This document shows, one piece after another, positions 52,862 to 60,686 of a DNA stretch of 64,000 bases (the first letter of the stretch is position 1; each line of letters opens with the position of its first letter). Position numbers and translations under genes: made by a program. This DNA is from Niabella agricola (GTDB taxonomy: Bacteria > Bacteroidota > Bacteroidia > Chitinophagales > Chitinophagaceae): the NCBI RefSeq assembly GCF_021538615.1, contig NZ_JAJHIZ010000002.1, forward strand, positions 868,001 to 932,000. The letters run 5' to 3'. Below the pieces are notes generated by a model. That model saw only the letters and a list, made by a program, of their open reading frames with translations. It made no database searches and was not told the origin of the DNA.

Positions 52862-53365
52862 CTAGAATGTGTACCGTGCAGAAACACCGGCGTTTGGATA
52901 AAAACTGTTGTGATAATCTACAGCTTTAACCACATGAATGGTTGGACGTACATCGGCAGAAACGGCCAAAGGGATCTTTGAAAATTTATAGTCAGCACCA
53001 GCAGTCGGAAACAGCCCCAGACTAAATCCCTTGTAATAATCATTGGAGGAAAAAGAATTGGCCGCAACAACACCACCACCTACAAACCATTTCAAACCGT
53101 CAACCGGCTTAATCGGAAAATGGTGCTGGTAGCTGACGGATGCGGAGGCATTTACCCAGCGGTATCCCGTTACACCATAAGGATGGAAACCGGCATTTAC
53201 TTCCAAAGCGCCAGCTTCATTTAAAAAGGTTTTGTACGCTGCGGAAACTACATCATAATAGCCACTGCCAAACCGTAAACCGATCGATTGTTTGTAGTCG
53301 CTTTGAGCAAATAAAGCAGTTGCGGTAAAGGCGAGTGCAACACATAAGGTCATTTTCAATTTCAT
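52862..53365 (-). CDS. Small outer-membrane beta-barrel-like protein
   Basis: 167 residues from ATG 53365; the in-frame extension to 53449 would bury the signal peptide and crosses the promoter. The signal peptide ends at TALFAQ. The mature part has alternating amphipathic strands and a C-terminal aromatic residue (SIGLRFGSGYYDVVSAAYK, FVGGGVVAANSFSS, GVSARYTF), suggesting an eight-stranded barrel similar to OmpW/OmpA-type porins. No ligand is suggested. It is monocistronic, with a TACATTTGCA box 18-25 nt upstream and a terminator. Confidence 0.8.
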   Translation of the reverse strand: MKLKMTLCVALAFTATALFAQSDYKQSIGLRFGSGYYDVVSAAYKTFLNEAGALEVNAGFHPYGVTGYRWVNASASVSYQHHFPIKPVDGLKWFVGGGVVAANSFSSNDYYKGFSLGLFPTAGADYKFSKIPLAVSADVRPTIHVVKAVDYHNSFYPNAGVSARYTF

Positions 53366-53382
53366 AATGCAAAAATTTTTTG

Positions 53383-53390
53383 CAAATGTA
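53383..53390 (-). promoter_or_regulatory. Bacteroidota -7 box of the outer-membrane protein gene
   Basis: Minus-strand TACATTTG (exact), extended TACATTTGCA, 17 nt before ATG 53365. The adjoining TGCAAAAATTTTTTGCA (53368-53384) is nearly palindromic. Confidence 0.6.
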
Positions 53391-53764
53391 AGCGCGCCGC
53401 TCTTTAAAAAAATACCTGTTTTTAGGTAGTTTTTTTTTAAATGACGCAAGCAGTTTCTGGCGTATACATTGCACCTCGTATCTATGTGGTGCCATTAAGA
53501 AAACACCTTATCCTTTGCGAACAATTGTAACTCCTGTCAGGATTAGCCGGATAATTTTCAAAGCCCTTGACAAGCTTTTCAAACTTCGGAACCGAATGCC
53601 GCGCGTATTCCATATATTCCAGAGCACCATCTTTACAAAAGCGGGATAGCGTCCTTTTTTTAAGGAGGTATTGGAAAACCCGTGAACTTAAATATATTTG
53701 TAGAAGCTGTATTACTGCTATTGACGAATGATTAAAGAAACGCTGTATCGAATCTGTCTAAAAT
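53391..53764. other. Gap before the NfeD-flotillin pair
   Basis: No ORF of note. The sequence is AT-rich on the right side, where the NfeD-like gene starts at 53765. No exact TAnnTTTG box was found toward that gene. Confidence 0.4.
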
Positions 53765-54331
53765 ATGAATGCATTTTTTGAGGGCATGCCCTCGCTGCTC
53801 CAGGGATTCTGGTGGGTAGCCATTATCACCAGTGTGATCTTTTTAATCCAAACCGTGCTCACCTTTGCCGGCGGTCATGGCGCAGATGGTATTAACGCCG
53901 ATTTTGATGGGGATCTTACCAGTGCAGATGCACCCTTCCAGATGTTCTCGCTGAGAAACCTTATTAATTTCCTGATGGGATTTGGCTGGACCGGCGTGGC
54001 TTTTTATCGCTCCATAGAAAACAAAGCACTGCTGACTGCGCTGGCCGTTCTCATCGGGCTCTTTTTTGTATTGCTCTTCTTCTTTGTGATCCGGCAATTG
54101 ATGAAACTGACGGAAGACAATACCTTTAAACCGGAAAGCCTCATTGGAAAGTCAGGCGCCGTTTACCTTACGATACCGGAGAACCGGAGTGGTGTAGGCA
54201 AGATACAGATCAGTTATAATAACACCAGCCATGAACTTGCCGCCGTTACCGACGGCGAACGCCTGCCTTCGGGAACACGCGTAAAAGTGCTGGGCCTTGA
54301 AGACCGTATACTCATTGTAACCAAACTTTAA
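53765..54331 (+). CDS. NfeD-like membrane protein (flotillin partner)
   Basis: 188 residues. Three hydrophobic segments (about residues 16-35, WWVAIITSVIFLIQTVLTF; 62-78, LINFLMGFGWTGVAFY; 88-110, LLTALAVLIGLFFVLLFFFVI) precede a C-terminal OB-fold-like domain (SLIGKSGAVYLTIPENRSG, ELAAVTDGERLPSGTRVKVLGLEDRILIVT). This is the NfeD1b/YuaF layout. NfeD proteins accompany flotillins and affect membrane microdomains. It is 14 bp upstream of the flotillin gene, so they form one operon. Confidence 0.85.
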   Translation: MNAFFEGMPSLLQGFWWVAIITSVIFLIQTVLTFAGGHGADGINADFDGDLTSADAPFQMFSLRNLINFLMGFGWTGVAFYRSIENKALLTALAVLIGLFFVLLFFFVIRQLMKLTEDNTFKPESLIGKSGAVYLTIPENRSGVGKIQISYNNTSHELAAVTDGERLPSGTRVKVLGLEDRILIVTKL

Positions 54332-54345
54332 TAAAAACAACACTT

Positions 54346-55872
54346 ATGAATTTCGACGGACCATTTATTCTGATCCTGGTAGGGGCATTGATCTTATTCG
54401 TTACCATAGTATCGCTGATTTCACGCTATAAACGTTGTCCTTCTGATAAAATCCTTGTGATTTATGGTAAAACCGGCGGCAGTTCTGCCCGCTGTGTGCA
54501 TGGAGGCGGGGCCTTTATCTGGCCTGTGATCCAGGATTTTGCATACCTGGACCTGAAGCCCATTTCCATTGAGGCCAATTTGACCAATGCATTATCACGT
54601 CAGAACATCCGGGTAGATGTACCCTGCCGCTTCACCATCGCTATTTCCACCGAACCGGAGAGTATGGGAAATGCCGCAGAACGCCTATTGGGATTGAGTC
54701 CCGATCAGATCCAGGAATTATCTAAAGATATCCTGTTCGGTCAGCTCCGCCTGGTGATTGCCACCATGACCATTGAGGAGATCAATTCCGACCGGGATAA
54801 ATTCTTAGACAATATTTCAAAGAACGTAGATACGGAACTAAAGAAGATCGGTTTAAAGCTGATTAACGTGAACGTTACCGATATCCGGGATGAATCCGGC
54901 TATATTGAGGCCCTGGGTAAGGAAGCCGCTGCAAAAGCCATTAACGAAGCTATTGTGAGTGTGGCAGAGCAAACGAAGATCGGTGAAACGGGAAAGGCCA
55001 TCGCCGATCGCGAGAAAGATACGCAGATTGCTGAAACCAACCGCGACAGGGATGTAAAGATCGCGATCACACAAAAAGACAAAGAAATAAGTATCGCTGC
55101 TGCCGGAAAGGACGAGGCCATTGGTAAAGCTGAGGCAGAACGGGATGCGCGTATTGCTACTTCCCAGGCCAATTCACTGGCGGTAAAGGGAGAGAATGAT
55201 GCGAAGATCACGATTGCCAATTCTGACGCATTGCGCCGGGAGAAAGAAGCGGAGGCGCTGAAAATTGCCGTTACCGCGGAGAAAGTGCAGTCCGCCAAAG
55301 CGCTGGAAGAATCTTATCTTGCCGAGCAGAAAGCCGAACAGGCCCGTGCGGAGCGGGAGCGTTCTACACAGAATGCCAACGTGGTGGTGCCGGCGCAGAT
55401 TGCCAAGCAAAAAGCCATTATTGATGCAGAAGCAGAAGCAGAGCGGATCCGCTTACGAGCCAAAGGGGAGGCCGACGCCATCTTTGCAAAAATGGAAGCA
55501 GAAGCAAAGGGTTTATTGGAGATCCTGACAAAACAGGCCGAGGGTTATGATAAGGTAGTGAAGGCCGCCGGAGGCGATTCCACCAACGCGTTCCAGTTGC
55601 TCTTACTGGAAAAACTGCCCGAGCTGGTACGTACGCAGGTTGAGGCGGTGAAAAATATCAAGATCGATAAGGTGACCGTATGGGACGGAGGAAACGGTGA
55701 AAATGGTAATGGTTCTACTGCTAACTTTGTACAGGGATTGATGAAGTCGGTGCCGCCGTTGAATGATCTGTTTAATATGGCGGGGCTAAACCTGCCCAAT
55801 TATTTAAAAGGTGCTGATCCGAAAGAGGCAAAAACGCCTTCGACGGATATGACCGCAGCATCAAAAGAATAA
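54346..55872 (+). CDS. Flotillin family protein
   Basis: 508 residues. An N-terminal membrane segment (FILILVGALILFVTIVSLI) is followed by a flotillin-specific SPFH domain (KILVIYGKTGGSSARCVHGGGAFIWPVIQDF, NALSRQNIRVDVPCRFTIAI, LKKIGLKLINVNVTDIRDESGYIEALGKEAA). A long Ala/Glu/Lys coiled coil, about residues 200-410, includes EAEAERIRLRAKGEADAIF. A Gly/Asn-rich linker and a C-terminal tail end the protein. It builds membrane scaffolds that organise microdomains. Coupled with the NfeD-like gene 14 bp upstream. A terminator follows. Confidence 0.94.
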   Translation: MNFDGPFILILVGALILFVTIVSLISRYKRCPSDKILVIYGKTGGSSARCVHGGGAFIWPVIQDFAYLDLKPISIEANLTNALSRQNIRVDVPCRFTIAISTEPESMGNAAERLLGLSPDQIQELSKDILFGQLRLVIATMTIEEINSDRDKFLDNISKNVDTELKKIGLKLINVNVTDIRDESGYIEALGKEAAAKAINEAIVSVAEQTKIGETGKAIADREKDTQIAETNRDRDVKIAITQKDKEISIAAAGKDEAIGKAEAERDARIATSQANSLAVKGENDAKITIANSDALRREKEAEALKIAVTAEKVQSAKALEESYLAEQKAEQARAERERSTQNANVVVPAQIAKQKAIIDAEAEAERIRLRAKGEADAIFAKMEAEAKGLLEILTKQAEGYDKVVKAAGGDSTNAFQLLLLEKLPELVRTQVEAVKNIKIDKVTVWDGGNGENGNGSTANFVQGLMKSVPPLNDLFNMAGLNLPNYLKGADPKEAKTPSTDMTAASKE

Positions 55873-55879
55873 CCGGTTG

Positions 55880-55908
55880 AAAGCGCTTCCTGATGGGGCG
55901 CTTTTTTT
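55880..55908 (+). terminator. Rho-independent terminator of the NfeD-flotillin operon
   Basis: A 7-bp stem (55880-55886 with 55898-55904, AAAGCGC/GCGCTTT) has an 11-nt loop and runs into a T-tract. Confidence 0.8.
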
Positions 55909-55962
55909 GTTGATTACTTTCTAACGATTTAATGATTTGTCATCTAAACTATTGCTATTATT

Positions 55963-57258
55963 ATGTACAACCGTAAAAAATTTATCCGCAATGCGTTCAT
56001 GGGAGCCGTTGCCGTTTCTGCGCTTCCAAAACTTTCCGGGGGAGCCGGAATAAAAAAAGCGCCGCAAAAGAAAGACCTGGTTCGCCTGGCTGTTATTGGA
56101 AAGGGAAGGATGGGATCCAGCGACCTGCGCACGGCCCTGTCTACCGGCATGGCCACGCTGGCAGGTGTTTGTGATGTATACGATAAAAACCTGGATGCCC
56201 TGCGTCAACAGTCAGGAAAGGACGTGTTGTTTACCCGGGAATATCGGGAAATATTAAACCGTAAAGATATTGACGCGGTCATCATCGGAACACCGGACCA
56301 CTGGCATCAGAAAATTGCCATTGAAGCGATGCGGGCAGGTAAGGATGTTTATTGTGAAAAGCCGGTGATTCATTCGCTGCAGGAAGGCAATGCGCTGATT
56401 GCAGCACAGGAGAAAACCGGCCGTGTTTTTCAAATGGGTAGCCAGGGTATGTCCTCCTGGGGCAACCAGCTTGCAAAACGCATCGTAGAAGCCGGGCTCA
56501 TTGGAATGGTAACCCAGGTAGACGGTCAGTTTACCTCACCGCCACAGGCCTTGAGGCCCTTTGTAGCACCAGAAGATGCAACAGCTCAGCATATCTGGTG
56601 GGAGCGCTTTTTGGGCAATGCACCCAAACGGACTTTTGACGCCCAGCGCTTTTTAAGCTGGCGCAACTGGAGTGATTATGGTACCGGGGTCGCCGGAGAT
56701 CTCTTTGTGCACGTAATTGCAAGCACGCATTTTATTATGAACACGGCAGGACCGAAACAGGTGTACAGCACCGGCGGCATCCGTTATTATACGAATGGTT
56801 CCAGAGATACGCCCGATGTACTGCTGGGATACCTCGATTACCCGGATGACGATAAAAAAGGCGCGTTTACCTTATCCCTTTCCGCAAACCAAACCGATGG
56901 TGTTTCAAAAAAGTGGGGAAGTACCGACTTTGCAATCAAAGGCACTGCCGGCATATTGAACGTAGGCTGGGACCAGGTGGTACTCAAAACACCCGGTAAA
57001 ACCGATATTGCTGCGTTCAGCCCGCTAAAGGAATGGAGCGGCGAACCGGTAAAGGTATCCGACAACGAATACGCATTTAATGGCCCTAAAGGCTCTAAAG
57101 GCGCGCATCACGATCATTTTGTGCACTTTTTTAATGCGGTAAGGGGAGAAGGGAAGAATATTGCAGATACCCGATTTGGCGTACAGGCTTCCACAGCCGC
57201 ATTGTTATGCCATGAAAGTTACCGGAAACGGAAAGCGTTGGACGGAGTATCCGGATAA
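55963..57258 (+). CDS. Exported Gfo/Idh/MocA family oxidoreductase
   Basis: 431 residues. The N-terminus (NRKKFIRNAFMGAVAVSALP) resembles a Tat signal with an RK pair in place of RR. A Rossmann domain follows (VRLAVIGKGRMGSSDL, then DAVIIGTPDHWHQKIAIEAMRAGKDVYCEKP, with the catalytic-dyad-type EKP motif). The C-terminal part is an alpha/beta sheet domain (AGDLFVHVIASTHFIMNTAG). Such enzymes oxidise or epimerise sugars with NAD(P), or use it as a bound cofactor. Periplasmic members with tightly bound NAD act in 3-keto-sugar chemistry and glycosidase mechanisms, so a link to the DUF1080 locus 50 kb away is possible (inference). It is a single gene. Confidence 0.88.
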   Translation: MYNRKKFIRNAFMGAVAVSALPKLSGGAGIKKAPQKKDLVRLAVIGKGRMGSSDLRTALSTGMATLAGVCDVYDKNLDALRQQSGKDVLFTREYREILNRKDIDAVIIGTPDHWHQKIAIEAMRAGKDVYCEKPVIHSLQEGNALIAAQEKTGRVFQMGSQGMSSWGNQLAKRIVEAGLIGMVTQVDGQFTSPPQALRPFVAPEDATAQHIWWERFLGNAPKRTFDAQRFLSWRNWSDYGTGVAGDLFVHVIASTHFIMNTAGPKQVYSTGGIRYYTNGSRDTPDVLLGYLDYPDDDKKGAFTLSLSANQTDGVSKKWGSTDFAIKGTAGILNVGWDQVVLKTPGKTDIAAFSPLKEWSGEPVKVSDNEYAFNGPKGSKGAHHDHFVHFFNAVRGEGKNIADTRFGVQASTAALLCHESYRKRKALDGVSG

Positions 57259-57295
57259 CGAAAACAGTGCCGGTGTTTAGGAAGGGAGCCGGGGT

Positions 57296-57901
57296 TTAAC
57301 CTGGTGTGGCATCCAGGTAGCGCCAGAGATGCAGGCTGGCGTAGGTCCGATAGGGTTTCCATCGTTCTGTAATAGAAAGAATGCGGGTTTCGAATTCCTT
57401 TTTATTGGTATAGGTAATATCATAAAGCTCGGCTACCGCCTTTTGCAGGCCCAGGTCGCCGATCGAAAATACATCTTCCCGTCCAAGGGAAAACATCAAC
57501 AGCATTTCCGCTGTCCATTTTCCAACGCCTTTTATTTGTGTGATGAGGTCCACGAATGCCTCATCCGATAAGCGGTGAATTTTGGCATCCGTTAGTTTAT
57601 GTTCTATAAAAAAATGACATACATTTTTAATGTAAATAGCTTTTGCATTAGACAAACCAATGGAACGCAGGGTTTCGTGCGGAAGTGCCAGGATCTTTTG
57701 TGCCGTAGGTTTTTTGCCATCAAACAGATCCAGGAACCGGCTGCGGATCACTGCTGCAACCTTAGTGCTCAGCTGCTGTCCCATAATGGAACCACACAGG
57801 CGGAATAAAATGTTTTGCTGTAGCTGTAGGGAATGCAGTCCCTGCTCTTTGATCAGTTTTTTTAGTACGTTGTCTTTTGATAGATGTTTATGATACGCCA
57901 T
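57296..57901 (-). CDS. AlkA-like DNA-3-methyladenine glycosylase II (short form)
   Basis: 201 residues, shorter than E. coli AlkA (282) because the N-terminal domain is absent. The helix-hairpin-helix GPD core is complete: LITQIKGVGKWTAEMLLMF has the hairpin and the catalytic Asp is in VFSIGDLGLQKAV. ITERWKPYRTYASLHLWRYLD is typical of the family. It removes alkylated purines from DNA. It is convergent with the oxidoreductase gene and stands alone. Confidence 0.88.
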   Translation of the reverse strand: MAYHKHLSKDNVLKKLIKEQGLHSLQLQQNILFRLCGSIMGQQLSTKVAAVIRSRFLDLFDGKKPTAQKILALPHETLRSIGLSNAKAIYIKNVCHFFIEHKLTDAKIHRLSDEAFVDLITQIKGVGKWTAEMLLMFSLGREDVFSIGDLGLQKAVAELYDITYTNKKEFETRILSITERWKPYRTYASLHLWRYLDATPG

Positions 57902-58029
57902 GCAATAAAATTAATCAAAATATCGCTTAGCTTGTTCTTGATTTTTTGCAGTCTGCTAACCTCAACGGTCACTGATAACAATCATCTTTTTTAATAATGG
58001 TTTTTCTTTTCTCTTTAAACAGGAAGCTA

Positions 58030-58037
58030 TAGATTTG
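58030..58037 (+). promoter_or_regulatory. Bacteroidota -7 box of the MbnP/MbnH locus
   Basis: Exact TAGATTTG, extended TAGATTTGCA, 30 nt before ATG 58068. An in-frame TTG overlapping the box (58035) would place the start in the promoter, so ATG 58068 is preferred. Confidence 0.6.
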
Positions 58038-58067
58038 CACAAAATTTCTTCCTTGTTGAAAAGAATC

Positions 58068-58436
58068 ATGGCTTTGTTTTTTCTGATGGCGTTTGCAATG
58101 CAAACGTTCAGTAAGACGATCATGATGATTGATTACAGGGTGAATCAGCAGGCCTATGCAAAGAACTGTGTAAACAAGTTCCGGCCTAAAATGCACTGTA
58201 ACGGTCATTGCCAGCTGATGAAAAAAATTGAAGAAGACGAAAAAAAGAGCCAGCAGAACCCGGAGCGGAAACTGGAGTTCAAAAATGAGATTACCCTCTC
58301 TTCCAAATCGTTTTTTCCTGAACTGACCTTTATTGCCATCCAACAGGCAGCCGTTTACTACAATCCCACAATGGGCACTGAAGTTAAAAGACCCCGTTCT
58401 GTTTTTCATCCCCCTGCGGCAGCCTTCACTGCCTGA
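58068..58436 (+). CDS. Small exported protein with CX9CX3C motif, first gene of the MbnP/MbnH locus
   Basis: 122 residues from ATG 58068. A hydrophobic signal (ALFFLMAFAMQTFSK) is followed by the motif NCVNKFRPKMHCNGHCQLMKK (C-x9-C-x3-C with His between and after), which looks metal-binding, and then a Lys/Glu-rich, probably extended segment. I know similar proteins as hypothetical in Bacteroidota next to copper or TonB genes, but I assign no name. It starts a rightward run with MbnP, MbnH and the CDICGCG barrel. Cys/His/Met content suggests Cu(I) binding in the periplasm (inference). Confidence 0.7.
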   Translation: MALFFLMAFAMQTFSKTIMMIDYRVNQQAYAKNCVNKFRPKMHCNGHCQLMKKIEEDEKKSQQNPERKLEFKNEITLSSKSFFPELTFIAIQQAAVYYNPTMGTEVKRPRSVFHPPAAAFTA

Positions 58437-58725
58437 TTCAACACTGCGTTAGCTGTTTTTACCATGCTGGCAGGAGCGCACTCTTGTCCTTTTACACAGA
58501 AACCAGGATCCTGCGGCTGTTGTTGCTTCAGCCTGCTGCGATCGTTAACAGGCAGTCTTTACATTTCTATTATTTCCAGTTACTTTTCCCGGGAGTTTAT
58601 CTCCGGTACTGCATATTCAAGATGCGGTAACCGTTCCAATGTACTCCCCGGATGATTGTTTAACCAGTGTTGAACGGAATTCTCTTTGTATGAAATTCCT
58701 GCCGGCACACTATGATCTTTTCAAA
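58437..58725 (+). other. 289-bp gap with a Cys-rich short ORF
   Basis: The interval has no standard gene. An ORF of 63 codons (58464-58655) encodes SCPFTQKPGSCGCCCFSLL near its N-terminus. Cys-rich short peptides are notable next to MbnP/MbnH because methanobactin precursors are Cys-rich peptides, but this ORF lacks the leader and the MbnB/MbnC enzymes are not in the window, so I do not call it a gene. Confidence 0.3.
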
Positions 58726-59547
58726 ATGAAATTACTACGCACTTTCCCAAATACAATGCTAATGACGCTGTTCTTTTTCCTGGCTTCCTGTTCCAAGGAC
58801 CCGGTGGAGCCCAAGTACGATCAAAATAAGCTGGCACCGCTTTCGGTGGAATTTGATAACATTGTTGGCGGACAAAAACTGGTATTAAATACCGGTTCCT
58901 ATACCAACGCGCTGGGACAGCAATACAATATCCAGTTGCTCCAGTATTTTATCAGCAATATCCAGGTAAAAAAAGCAGACGGAACCATCTATGCGGTAAA
59001 TCCGGACAGCAGCTATTTCCTGATCCGCCAGGATGATCCGGCAACAAAATTTGCCCGGGTAAAAGTACCTGAGGGCAATTATACTGCGCTCATTTTTACG
59101 TTGGGCGTCGACAGCCTGCGCAGCACTATGGACATCAGCAAACGCACGGGCGTACTGGATCCGGGCGCCGGCGGTCACGATGGCATGTACTGGGGCTGGA
59201 ACAGCGGATACATCTTCTTTAAAATGGAGGGCATCGCACCTGATGCGCCGGCAGATCCGACCGGTCAGCATAAGTTCCGGTATCATATTGGCGGCTTTGG
59301 CGGTTACAGTGCACCAACGATCAATAATATTAAAATGATCTCCATCGACCTTACGGCAAGAGGGATTGCGCAGGTGCGTACCGGCCGTTCCACCAATATT
59401 CACCTGATGGTAGATGTATCAAAAGCATTGAGCGGCGCTACCAATGTAAGTTTTGCCACCAATCCCCAGGTCATGTTTAGCGACTACAGTGTAAATATCG
59501 CTAACAATTATGCGAAGATGTTTGTGCATGATCATACTGAAAATTAA
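58726..59547 (+). CDS. MbnP-like copper-binding lipoprotein
   Basis: 273 residues from ATG 58726, chosen because it gives a lipoprotein signal with lipobox FLASC; upstream in-frame ATGs (58639, 58690) do not. The MbnP family is recognised by FDNIVGGQKLVLNTGSYTNALGQ, QLLQYFISNIQVKKADG, PEGNYTALIFTLGVDS and the central GHDGMYWGWNSGYIFFKMEG. W156 and W158 in that stretch are candidates for the Trp that MbnH converts to kynurenine in the Methylosinus protein. It would bind copper in the periplasm. Four bases separate its stop from the MbnH ATG. Confidence 0.85.
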   Translation: MKLLRTFPNTMLMTLFFFLASCSKDPVEPKYDQNKLAPLSVEFDNIVGGQKLVLNTGSYTNALGQQYNIQLLQYFISNIQVKKADGTIYAVNPDSSYFLIRQDDPATKFARVKVPEGNYTALIFTLGVDSLRSTMDISKRTGVLDPGAGGHDGMYWGWNSGYIFFKMEGIAPDAPADPTGQHKFRYHIGGFGGYSAPTINNIKMISIDLTARGIAQVRTGRSTNIHLMVDVSKALSGATNVSFATNPQVMFSDYSVNIANNYAKMFVHDHTEN

Positions 59548-59551
59548 AATC

Positions 59552-60607
59552 ATGAACCAGAAACATATCGTGGTGATCGGGGTGTTGGTAGCTTTTGTAT
59601 TTGCCTGTTCAAGGGAACTGCCGGCCGATAAAGCCCGGACAGATCCGGGTGTTTTTGCCGGGTTCAAACAGCCCGGCAATTTCCCCGCTTCCGCCTATCA
59701 TTTTGAAACCAACCCGGTTACCAGGGAGGGCTTTGAGCTTGGGCGGAAACTCTTTTATGAGCCGCGTCTATCCCGCAATAATACCATCAGTTGCGGAAGC
59801 TGTCATATCCAGTCTTCGGCTTTTACCCAGCATGGTCATGATGTAAGCCATGGTATCGACGACCGGCTGGGAAGCCGGAATGCTCCCGCCATTATGAACC
59901 TGGCATGGAGCCCGCTCCTGATGTGGGACGGCGGCATCTTTGACCTGGATCTCCAACCCATCGCCCCCATTACCAATCACGAAGAAATGGATGAAACCGT
60001 AGCCAATGTGGTCAGCAAACTGCAGGCGCTGCCTCAGTACCGTGCACTGTTCAAAAAAGCATTCGGCACCGAACAAATCAGTACCGGCAACCTCATGAAG
60101 GCCTTGTCGCAGTTTATGGTGATGTGCATCTCCAGCCGCTCAAAATATGATAGCGTTATGCGCAGGGAAGGTAGAGTAGCCTTTACCCCTGAAGAAGCCG
60201 CAGGCCAAACACTGGTGGTGCAGAAATGCGGCGGTTGTCATAAGGAGCCGTTGTTTACCGATGGTACCTTCCGCAACAATGGTATTGGGGTTGGGGCCAA
60301 TAATGACCAGGGCCGCTATGCCGTCACCCTCCAGCCGGCAGACCAATACCGCTTCAAAGTGCCCAGTCTCCGGAACCTGGCATATACCGCACCTTATATG
60401 CACGACGGCCGTTTTTATACACTGGACGCGGTGCTCGATCATTATGCAGCCGGGGTAAAGCCAACCCCCAACCTGGATCCGTTATTGACAGCAAACGGAC
60501 AGCGGGGCATCGCATTAACGGATGAAGAACGTGGGCAGATTCTTGCTTTTCTGCACACGCTGAACGACCGGGCATTTGTTACGGATAAATTATTGGCAGA
60601 ACAATAG
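59552..60607 (+). CDS. MbnH-like di-heme enzyme (MauG/cytochrome c peroxidase family)
   Basis: 351 residues from ATG 59552, with lipobox VFAC. Two heme c sites: C81-GSC-H85 and C226-GGC-H230. The MauG/CCP fold shows GFELGRKLFYEPRLSRNNTISC, NAPAIMNLAWSPLLMWDGG and LRNLAYTAPYMHDGRFYTLDAVLDHYA. In the characterised methanotroph pair, MbnH oxidises a Trp of MbnP to kynurenine via a bis-Fe(IV) state. The tight gene pair here (4-bp gap) implies the same partnership. In-frame ATGs at 59510 and 59528 lie inside mbnP and are unlikely starts. Confidence 0.9.
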   Translation: MNQKHIVVIGVLVAFVFACSRELPADKARTDPGVFAGFKQPGNFPASAYHFETNPVTREGFELGRKLFYEPRLSRNNTISCGSCHIQSSAFTQHGHDVSHGIDDRLGSRNAPAIMNLAWSPLLMWDGGIFDLDLQPIAPITNHEEMDETVANVVSKLQALPQYRALFKKAFGTEQISTGNLMKALSQFMVMCISSRSKYDSVMRREGRVAFTPEEAAGQTLVVQKCGGCHKEPLFTDGTFRNNGIGVGANNDQGRYAVTLQPADQYRFKVPSLRNLAYTAPYMHDGRFYTLDAVLDHYAAGVKPTPNLDPLLTANGQRGIALTDEERGQILAFLHTLNDRAFVTDKLLAEQ

Positions 60608-60686
60608 CACAGCAACTCATCCCGGCCATTTGCGGATCGATGTACGTGAGAGGCCGGTAAAAATTACGCGCTTTAAATAAAACACA

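Noticed and set aside
53366..53449. N-terminal extension of the small outer-membrane protein
   Set aside because: Would precede a clear signal peptide and cover the TACATTTG promoter box.
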